Program-made: the position numbers and the translations under genes
Part shown: one piece after another, positions 1-6,301 of the stretch
Layout: each line of letters starts with the position of its first letter
Position numbering within the stretch: the stretch's first letter is position 1
Assembly: GCA_035275345.1 (NCBI GenBank)
Contig: DATEMY010000666.1
Coordinates: 1-13,592 of the forward strand
DNA length: 13,592 nucleotides
Direction: 5' to 3'
DNA from: JAJVID01 sp035275345
GTDB taxonomy: Bacteria > Acidobacteriota > Blastocatellia > RBC074
Notes under the pieces: generated by a model
The model's input: the letters and a program-made list of their open reading frames with translations, nothing else
What the model was told of the DNA's origin: nothing
Databases searched by the model: none

Positions 1-277
1 GTCAGCCTGACGAAAATGATAAAGGATACGGTGAACTGGCTTAAATGATATGGGGGGAGCGAGCACGGTTCTGGAGTGGTCACTGAAGCCGTCGTCAATG
101 CGCGAGATATTTGGCGTAAACATTTGGCTCATTTTCTGAGCGAGACGGAGTGACAGTTGTGAAAGGTTCAATTGTTGCATTGCGTAGCGCTAGATTATGA
201 AAGCGTCATTTTTCAAAACGTAAAGTGAACGAAGTCCGGCCAAAAGGCCGTAGCCAATTGTTACGGAGGAACCTGAA
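1..277. other. Left-edge region without a confident gene
   Basis: No complete gene can be supported here. Two plus-strand frames end near the edge: one stops with TAA at 42-44 and another with TGA at 46-48, so the tail of a gene cut by the window edge is possible. After 48 the second frame stays open to a TGA at 151-153 and reads like a protein tail (…RDIWRKHLAHFLSETE), which could mean a gene broken by the in-frame TGA. From about 154 to 236 the sequence is AT-richer and shows no reading frame. The last part (237-277) is the leader of the small gene starting at 278. Confidence 0.4.
237..250. repeat. Short GC hairpin in leader of small-gene cluster
   Basis: CGGCC, a loop of AAAA, then GGCCG: a perfect 5-base stem. 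It lies 27 bases before the GTG start at 278 and just before its ribosome binding site. There is no T-run behind it, so it does not look like an intrinsic terminator. A role as a 5' leader hairpin is only inferred. Confidence 0.35.
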
Positions 278-442
278 GTGGATAAATCAACTGATGCGGA
301 TTGGTCTAGGAATCGAGCGATTAGACGGGGTACCAGTAGTCAGCCGTTCGGGCCGCCACCGCCCACAGCGAAGCTAAAGGCGGGGACAAAGAAGACTGGC
401 GTGAAGAAGGCGGCGAAGAAGAAGGGAGGCGCGGCGAAATGA
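278..442 (+). CDS. Small basic protein with lysine-rich tail, 54 aa
   Basis: This is a GTG-started frame of 54 codons. The start is chosen because GGAGGA at 265-270 lies 7 bases before the GTG. The first half is polar (start MDKSTDADW), followed by a proline run (FGPPPP, about residues 24-29), and the last 20 residues are nearly all Lys, Ala and Gly (KKTGVKKAAKKKGGAAK). Such a tail resembles nucleic-acid-binding tails of histone-H1-like bacterial proteins, but no domain is recognised and low complexity alone could explain it. Its TGA overlaps the ATG of the next gene (ATGA, 439-442), so the two are probably translationally coupled. Function unknown. Confidence 0.45.
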   Translation: MDKSTDADWSRNRAIRRGTSSQPFGPPPPTAKLKAGTKKTGVKKAAKKKGGAAK

Positions 443-660
443 CCGACGACAAGCCAACGCTCGACCAGGTTACACGCGACGCTTTGCAACTGTCATCTAC
501 CGACCTGGAGCGGCTCATTGGACGGCTTACTGCGGAGCAAGAAAGAAGGATTATCAACAGGGAGCTGCGCGAGGGGCGTGAATTAAGTTGGCAGATGGCC
601 GCCAGCTTAAGCGCGACGCGCGGCGTTGACCGCTGGATCATGCCGAAAGAGAAGAAATGA
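439..660 (+). CDS. Small charged hypothetical protein, 73 aa
   Basis: A 73-residue hydrophilic protein, predicted to be mostly helical, with a heptad-like middle (about residues 18-47, containing LSSTDLERLIGRL and EQERRIINREL). There is no signal peptide or membrane segment. It ends in a basic PKEKK tail, like the preceding small protein. The ATG overlaps the stop of the 54-aa gene as ATGA, and its own TGA (658-660) overlaps the ATG at 657 in the same manner. The chain of overlaps is the main evidence that this is a real, coupled gene. I do not recognise the family. Clusters of overlapping tiny genes are common in prophage and other accessory DNA, but nothing here proves such an origin. Confidence 0.5.
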   Translation: MTDDKPTLDQVTRDALQLSSTDLERLIGRLTAEQERRIINRELREGRELSWQMAASLSATRGVDRWIMPKEKK

Positions 661-746
661 CCATCGAGGAAATCCAACACGTCTTGCGAACAATCCGCCA
701 GAGAACATTGAGCAGAGCGCGGAGATGCGGGAAATATTGCGAGTGA
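657..746 (+). pseudogene. Third small ORF of the chain, probably frameshifted remnant
   Basis: ATG at 657 overlaps the preceding stop (ATGA). The frame reads MTIEEIQHVLRTIRQ and then turns into an Arg/Cys-rich stretch before TGA at 744-746, 29 codons in all. Helical, coding-like sequence continues in the two other frames: ENIEQSAEMREIL from about 701, then ASEEIAKAEGYRKAKHGM from about 739. Joined, these give one plausible acidic helical protein, so I read this as a small gene damaged by two frame changes, or as two sequencing errors. A genuine 29-residue peptide is the alternative. Its first residues resemble those of the ORF at 12270-12353. Confidence 0.3.
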
Positions 747-829
747 GGAGATTGCGAAGGCCGAGGGGTATAGGAAAGCGAAGCATGGAATGTGCGCGAA
801 CAGCCCATTATTTTTAAATCGAATTGCGA

Positions 830-3583
830 TCATTCGTGGCGCAAAGCCGTGATCGGGTCGACTTTCGTCGCTCGCCGCGCCGGGATGTAACAAGCAAGCA
901 ATGCAATCGCCGCCAATAGCAACGGCACGGCGACAAACGTGAGTGGGTCTGTCGCGCTCACGCCGTACAGTAAATTCTTCATCACCCGCGTCAGGGCGAA
1001 AGCCGCGAATAATCCAATCGCCACCCCGGCGACGATCATCTTCATCCCCTGAAACAGGACGAGCTTCAATACGTCGCGCGCACGGGCGCCGAGCGCCATC
1101 CTCACGCCGATCTCATGCGCGCGTTCGGACACGGCGTATGCGACGACGCCGTAGATTCCGATCGCCGCCAAGGCAAGGGCCAGCAGCGCGAATAAACTCA
1201 GCAACGAGGCGTTGAATCGCGTGCCCGAGATCGCATTGGATAATCGCTGTTCCATGGTCATCAAACTCGTCACAGCCGCGTCTTTATTGAAAGCGCGTAC
1301 TTCATTTCTGATCGCGCCGATCAGAAGTTTCGGGTCGTGGCTCGTCCGCGCCACCAGAGTACGGGCAATCTCGAGCTGGTCATTCGGGTTATAAACGTCG
1401 GCGAAGGGCGCTCCATCGAGGCAGAGATATTTGACATCGGCGGCGACACCGACCACCTCTGCCCACTCGGCGCCCGGTGTGATCAGGTATTCGCCGAGCT
1501 TGATGCGTTGACCCACAGGGTCTTCATTCGGAAAGAACCGCCTCGCTGCGGTCTCATTGAGAATCGCGACGCGCTTCGTTCCGGCCCTGTCTTCGGCTGT
1601 GAAGCCGCGACCTCGCAGTATGGGGATTCGCAGATCACGGAAATAGTCTTGACTGACGGCGTGAACGAAGACCTTGGATTTCTCGACGTTCGGCTCGGGC
1701 GGACGGCCGTAAACCTGCATTGCCTGCATAGAGTAAGCGCCGCCGAGCGGAGGGATTGCAGTCAGTGAAACCGATTCGACGCCGGGCAATGCGGCGATGC
1801 GTTCGCGCAACCGGCGATAAAAATCAGCGCTCACCTCACTCGATGAAACTGATAGACTCAAAACGCGGTCGGGATCGAAGCCGAGATTGATCGCCTGCAT
1901 CTCGGCGAAACTGCGGATCATCAATCCCGCGCCGATAACCAGCGCCAGCATGATAGCGATTTCAAGCGCGACCAGCGCCTGGCGCGGATTCAAACGACGA
2001 CGAAAGGCGCTCGCCGAAATGTCCCGGCCTTCCTTCAGCGCCACATTGACATCGGCGCGCATTGCCTGAATCGCGGGAATCAGGCCGAACGCAACGCCCG
2101 TTACGACCGCCAGCGCGAAATTGAAGACCGCCACCGGCGCGTCCAAAGCTATGCTGAAGAAATTGAAGGCGTTCGTGTAATTCGCCCAGAAAATCGAGCC
2201 GGCCGCCGCCGGTTTAAATTTGTTCAGCAGATCAACGCCCCAGAACGCCAGCAGCAGCCCAAACATCCCGCCGATGAGCGAAATGACAATGCTCTCGACG
2301 AGCAACTGCCGAGCAATCCGCCATCGAGTCGCTCCCACGGCAAGGCGAACGGCCATCTCTTTCCGCCGCGACGCTATGCGAGTCATCATCAGGTTGGCGA
2401 GGTTGGCGCAAGCGATCAGCAGCACAAAGCCCACGGCTGCCAGCAGGATCAGGAAGGATTGGCGAATCACCGGATTGAGTTTGCGATCTCGCAACGGGAC
2501 GAGTTTGATCTGGCCGTCTTTGAGATTGGAGAGACCTTTGGGCCACGGATATTTCTCGGCGATCAGGCGAGTCATCAGGCTCAATCCCGCTTCGGCCTGC
2601 TGGCGAGAGGCGCCGCGCTTCAATCGCCCTATGACCTCGAACCAGGAGATGGCCGGTTCGGTCAATATCCCGCTTCCCGGCCGCACGCCCGACTTGAAGG
2701 GCGCCCAGAATTTCGTAGTTCCATCCTGCCCTTTGAAACCGGCATCGAGAACGCCGATGATCGTGTGCGGCGCCTTGTCGAGTTCGATAGTCTTGCCGAT
2801 GGCCGCAGAATCGCCGCCGAAGCGTTCCTGCCAGAACCCGTGGCTGATCAACACAACCTTGTTCCCGCCCACCTGATTCTCTTCTTCTGTGAACGCGCGA
2901 CCCGCGATGACCGCTACGCCCAGAACCGAAAAATAGTTCGGCGCGACGTGTTCGCCCCTGATCTGCTCAGGCTCCCCAGAACTCGTCAATTTGGAAGAGA
3001 CGCTTTTGTAAGCCGCAAAATCCATTGTCGGGACGCCTTGCCGCAACGTCTCCAGCTTCGGGTAGGGCCATAGCGCATATAACCCGTCGCGAGATTCTGG
3101 ACTATTATCGGTCTGGCAAATCGAAAAGACTCTCTCCGGTTCGGAATACGGCAACGGCCTCAACATCAGCGCATGAACCACGCTGAAAATCGCCGTATTC
3201 GCCCCGATGCCGAGCGCCAGCGTCAACACGGCAATCAAAGTGAAGCCCGGCTGCTTCATCAACATTCGCGCGCCGAAGCGCAAGTCTTGAATGAACGATC
3301 CCATCCGGATTCCTCCTTTACGTTCGATCAATTCCAATGATGGTTGTAAAGCCCGCTTGGCGCCCGGCTGTTCCGCCCGGCTCAATTCGCATTCCAGTAA
3401 CCGCCAATCGTAGCCTCGTACGGCGCGCGCCTCGGCTTCCGTTTCCGACAAACCGTCCGCCAGCGCGTCTTCATAGGCGGCTTCCAGGTGCAGCGCAAAC
3501 TCCTCGACGATCTCGATCTCGCGTTCGGGCGGCAGGCGCAGCGCGGCGAGATGTTCACGCACAATGTGGTTCCACTCAGGCAT
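830..3583 (-). CDS. ADOP-type FtsX/MacB-like permease with prefix domain (P4, last gene of operon)
   Basis: This is a membrane protein of 917 residues, family-typical in length. Residues 1-93 form the helical prefix domain (MPEWNHIVREHL, LRLPPEREIEIVEE, YDWRLLECELSRAEQ). The first membrane segment lies at about 113-138 with the LALGIGANTAIFSVV signature. A MacB-type periplasmic domain spans about 150-370, membrane segments lie at about 374-398, 427-452, 484-506 and 534-558, a second periplasmic domain spans about 565-785, and the last segments lie at about 791-817, 846-868 and 880-902. The C-terminus is PARRATKVDPITALRHE. Permeases of this fold couple cytosolic ATP hydrolysis to periplasmic movement, as in MacB or Lol systems, but no ATPase gene is present here and the substrate is unknown. 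An AAGGA lies 5 bases before the ATG, 9 bases after the P3 stop. Residues 94 onwards could also be translated from an internal start (see 3302-3319). No clear terminator follows. Confidence 0.9.
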   Translation of the reverse strand: MPEWNHIVREHLAALRLPPEREIEIVEEFALHLEAAYEDALADGLSETEAEARAVRGYDWRLLECELSRAEQPGAKRALQPSLELIERKGGIRMGSFIQDLRFGARMLMKQPGFTLIAVLTLALGIGANTAIFSVVHALMLRPLPYSEPERVFSICQTDNSPESRDGLYALWPYPKLETLRQGVPTMDFAAYKSVSSKLTSSGEPEQIRGEHVAPNYFSVLGVAVIAGRAFTEEENQVGGNKVVLISHGFWQERFGGDSAAIGKTIELDKAPHTIIGVLDAGFKGQDGTTKFWAPFKSGVRPGSGILTEPAISWFEVIGRLKRGASRQQAEAGLSLMTRLIAEKYPWPKGLSNLKDGQIKLVPLRDRKLNPVIRQSFLILLAAVGFVLLIACANLANLMMTRIASRRKEMAVRLAVGATRWRIARQLLVESIVISLIGGMFGLLLAFWGVDLLNKFKPAAAGSIFWANYTNAFNFFSIALDAPVAVFNFALAVVTGVAFGLIPAIQAMRADVNVALKEGRDISASAFRRRLNPRQALVALEIAIMLALVIGAGLMIRSFAEMQAINLGFDPDRVLSLSVSSSEVSADFYRRLRERIAALPGVESVSLTAIPPLGGAYSMQAMQVYGRPPEPNVEKSKVFVHAVSQDYFRDLRIPILRGRGFTAEDRAGTKRVAILNETAARRFFPNEDPVGQRIKLGEYLITPGAEWAEVVGVAADVKYLCLDGAPFADVYNPNDQLEIARTLVARTSHDPKLLIGAIRNEVRAFNKDAAVTSLMTMEQRLSNAISGTRFNASLLSLFALLALALAAIGIYGVVAYAVSERAHEIGVRMALGARARDVLKLVLFQGMKMIVAGVAIGLFAAFALTRVMKNLLYGVSATDPLTFVAVPLLLAAIALLACYIPARRATKVDPITALRHE
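3302..3319 (-). promoter_or_regulatory. Internal Shine-Dalgarno and in-frame ATG in P4
   Basis: On the minus strand AAAGGAGG (3312-3319) is followed after 7 bases by ATG (3302-3304), which is codon 94 of P4. The following residues (MGSFIQDLRFGARMLMKQPGF) match how ADOP permeases without a prefix usually begin. Whether it is used is inferred. Confidence 0.5.
3498..3556 (-). repeat. 59-base identical block shared by the P3 and P4 prefix regions
   Basis: The 59 bases at 3498-3556 (P4) and 6213-6271 (P3) are identical, synonymous positions included. They code for the RLPPEREIEIVEE part of the prefix domain and its flanks. P1 and P2 differ at third codon positions in the same stretch and agree there with each other. 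This points to recent duplication or gene conversion between P3 and P4 in this segment. Confidence 0.85.
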
Positions 3584-3592
3584 AGGCGTCCT

Positions 3593-6298
3593 TCACTCGC
3601 TCCGCAAAGCCGTCAGCGGGTCAACGCGCATCGCGCGGCGCGCAGGTATGTAACAGGCGATGAGCGCCACAGCGGCCAGCAGCAGCGCGACCGCGATGAA
3701 CGTCAACGGATCGAGCGCGCTCACGCCGAACAGCAATCCCCTTATCAATCGCGTCAGGCCGAACGCCGCCGCTAATCCGATCCCCACGCCGGCCATCGCC
3801 GGCTTCATGCCTTGCCCTACGACCAGCCTCAACACATTGTGTGGCTGCGCCCCCAACGCCAGGCGAATCCCGATCTCGTGCGTGCGACGAGCCACTGCCG
3901 TGGCCATTACGCTGTAAACGCCAGTGGCCGCGAGGATCAGGGCCACCGCCGCGAAAATGGCGAGCAGCGTCATTTGAAATCGCCTGTCGGCCACCGAATC
4001 GGAAACCACCTTCTCCATCGTCTCGACGCCGATCAACGGCTGATTCCTGTCCAGCGCCGCCACTTCCCGCCGGATCGTGTCGGCCAGAGCCGCCGGGTCG
4101 CCCTTGGCCCGGACCGCCAAGATCGCGCCGGGATAAGTGAGTTGCATCATGGGGATGTAAATATGCGGACGCGCCGGCCCCGTCAGACCATCGTGTTTCA
4201 CGTCATTGACGACGCCGACGATCTGGCGCCAGACGGGCCAGCCGTCGCGTTCATCTATGGTCACGCGTTTTCCGATCGCGTCTTCGCCGGGCCAATAACG
4301 GCGGGCCATTCCCTCGTTGACGATTGCGACTTCGGGCGAGTTTTCATTATCCGCCCAGGTGAAGCTTCTCCCCTGCAGTAATCGAATCCCTACCAGACGA
4401 AAATAGTCGGGAGTGATCTTGGGACGCTCGGCATAGACGACGGATTTGCCGGGCTGCCACGCCGGCTGGCCCTCCACATTGAAAGTCCCGCTGTCGTTGC
4501 CGTAAAGCGGGAGAACCGTCGAAGCGGCGGCCGTTTCCACTTCGGGCAGCGCCTGAAGGCGTTCGACCGCCTGCCGAATGAAACGCGCTTGCTGGCTGGA
4601 AATGGGATATTGTTTTTCCGGGAGCATCATCAAGCCCTTCAAAACGCGTGACGTGTCGAAGCCGGCTTCAACACTTTGGAGTTGAAGAAAACTTCGGATC
4701 AACAGCCCCGCGCCGACCAGCAGCGTGAGCGCCAGCGCCATCTCGCCAACGAGCAGAAAGCTCCGAAGGCCGGCGCCGTCACGCCAGATGACCCCTTTTC
4801 CTCCCCGCTTGAGCGTGTCGTTGATGTCCACGCCGGAGCTTCGCAGCGCGGGGATGGTTCCAAAGAGCAGCCCGGTCAGGAGCGAAAGGCAGAGCGTCAC
4901 CGATAACACACGCGGGTCAATGCCGGTCTGATCGAGGCGCGGGATATCGGGACCCAGTTTGATAATGAATTGGATCGCCAGAAAGGCCAGCAGTAACCCG
5001 GCGCCGCCTCCCAGCAATCCCAGCATTATGCTCTCCGTCAGACTTTGACGGACCAGCCGGGCAGGACTGGCGCCGAGCGCGCCACGAATGGCCGTTTCGT
5101 GGCGGCGCGCGTCGCCCTGGGCCAGCAAGAGGTTCGCCACGTTGCCGCAGGCGATCAGCAACACCAGGCCGATGGCCGCGCTCAACAACAGGAGCGCGGG
5201 CTGCGCGTCCTCCGTTACTTTCCGCTGCAGGCTCATGACCTTCGCTCCCATCCCTTCGTGTCCGGGGTCTCGCTCGGCCACGCCGCGAGCGACGGCGTCC
5301 ATATTCGCCTGGGCCTGTCCTATCGTGACGCCCCTTTTCAGGCGGGCCACCACCCTGAAATTATGGCTGCCGCGATCCTGCAACTCGGAATGCGGCCCGT
5401 GCGGGATCCAGATCTCACTCTCCCATCCCCGCTGCATCTTGAGCCAGTGGAATTTGAACTCAGGCGGCATGACACCTACAACGACGTGACTTTCGCCATC
5501 CAACTGGATCGTTTTCCCCACTATCCCGGGATCAGCGCCGAAGCGCCGCTGCCACAAACCGTGACTGATTACGGCGACGTGATTGGCGCCGGGCCGATCC
5601 TCCTCGTCCAGAAATGTTCGGCCCAATATCGGCTTCACGCCGAGAACCGTGAACAAACCGGCGGAGACGTAAGCGCCAGCCAGCGATTCTGGAGATTCCC
5701 CTCCGGTGAGATTGAACGCCCTTGTGCGGCAGGCGCCGATCTCATCGAAGACCGTGTTTCGTTCGCGCCAATCCCGGAAGTCGGGGTAAGACACCCAATC
5801 GGACCAGCGGTTCGATTGGGGTTTGGGCTCCCAGACCTGAACGAGGCGATCAGGCTCCGAATATGGCAGAGGCCGGAGCAGCACCGCGTTGACAACACTG
5901 AAAATCGCCGTGTTCGCCCCGATGCCCAGCGCCAGCGTGAAGATGGCGATCAATGTGAAGCCCGGCTGCTTCACCAGCATCCGCGCCCCGAAGCGCATGT
6001 CTTGAAGGAACGATTCCACTCCCAGTCCTCCTTTGCGTTCGATCAATTCCAAAGATGGTCGCGTCGCCCGCATGGCCGGCGGCTGTTCCGCCCGGCTCAA
6101 TTCACATTCCAGCAATCGCCAGTCGTAACTCCGCAAGGCGCGCGCTTCGGCTTCCGCCTCCGAAAAGCCCGCTGCGAGCGCGTCTTCGTAGGCGGCTTCC
6201 AGGTGTAGCGCCAACTCCTCGACGATCTCGATCTCGCGTTCGGGCGGCAGGCGCAGCGCGGCGAGATGTTCGCGCACGATGTGATTCCAATTCGGCAT
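3593..6298 (-). CDS. ADOP-type FtsX/MacB-like permease with prefix domain (P3)
   Basis: This is a membrane protein of 901 residues. The prefix domain is at 1-93 (MPNWNHIVREHLAALRLPPE…), about 88 per cent identical by eye to that of P4. Membrane segments lie at about 113-138, 366-390, 420-447, 463-486, 513-536, 775-801, 833-851 and 864-884. The two periplasmic domains are at about 150-362 and 540-770. Family motifs are TLALGIGANTAIFSVVNAVLLRPLPY near the first segment, RLALGAQ near 812-818 and PARRAMRVDPLTALRSE at the end. The ATG lies 3 bases beyond the TGA of P2 and has no recognisable Shine-Dalgarno sequence, so full-length translation probably depends on coupling to P2. The internal start at codon 94 is a GTG with a strong Shine-Dalgarno sequence. 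Transported molecule unknown; the resemblance to MacB suggests export or envelope work. Confidence 0.9.
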   Translation of the reverse strand: MPNWNHIVREHLAALRLPPEREIEIVEELALHLEAAYEDALAAGFSEAEAEARALRSYDWRLLECELSRAEQPPAMRATRPSLELIERKGGLGVESFLQDMRFGARMLVKQPGFTLIAIFTLALGIGANTAIFSVVNAVLLRPLPYSEPDRLVQVWEPKPQSNRWSDWVSYPDFRDWRERNTVFDEIGACRTRAFNLTGGESPESLAGAYVSAGLFTVLGVKPILGRTFLDEEDRPGANHVAVISHGLWQRRFGADPGIVGKTIQLDGESHVVVGVMPPEFKFHWLKMQRGWESEIWIPHGPHSELQDRGSHNFRVVARLKRGVTIGQAQANMDAVARGVAERDPGHEGMGAKVMSLQRKVTEDAQPALLLLSAAIGLVLLIACGNVANLLLAQGDARRHETAIRGALGASPARLVRQSLTESIMLGLLGGGAGLLLAFLAIQFIIKLGPDIPRLDQTGIDPRVLSVTLCLSLLTGLLFGTIPALRSSGVDINDTLKRGGKGVIWRDGAGLRSFLLVGEMALALTLLVGAGLLIRSFLQLQSVEAGFDTSRVLKGLMMLPEKQYPISSQQARFIRQAVERLQALPEVETAAASTVLPLYGNDSGTFNVEGQPAWQPGKSVVYAERPKITPDYFRLVGIRLLQGRSFTWADNENSPEVAIVNEGMARRYWPGEDAIGKRVTIDERDGWPVWRQIVGVVNDVKHDGLTGPARPHIYIPMMQLTYPGAILAVRAKGDPAALADTIRREVAALDRNQPLIGVETMEKVVSDSVADRRFQMTLLAIFAAVALILAATGVYSVMATAVARRTHEIGIRLALGAQPHNVLRLVVGQGMKPAMAGVGIGLAAAFGLTRLIRGLLFGVSALDPLTFIAVALLLAAVALIACYIPARRAMRVDPLTALRSE
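6017..6034 (-). promoter_or_regulatory. Internal Shine-Dalgarno and in-frame GTG in P3
   Basis: AAAGGAGG (6027-6034, minus strand) stands 7 bases before GTG (6017-6019), codon 94 of P3. The position in the protein (VESFLQD) and the spacing are the same as in the three other permeases. The use of GTG instead of ATG shows that the residue itself is not fixed as Met although the start capacity is kept. Confidence 0.5.
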
Positions 6299-6301
6299 AG
6301 T

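Noticed and set aside
321..893. Minus-strand ORF of 190 codons overlapping the small-gene chain and the end of P4
   Set aside because: Serine- and proline-rich, with no start signal. The plus-strand frames have a ribosome binding site and ATGA overlaps.
5045..6208. Plus-strand ORF of 387 codons antisense to P3
   Set aside because: It opposes a well-recognised permease, has no clear ribosome binding site and no family look. Its composition (rich in Arg, Gln, His) is that of a shadow frame in GC-rich DNA.
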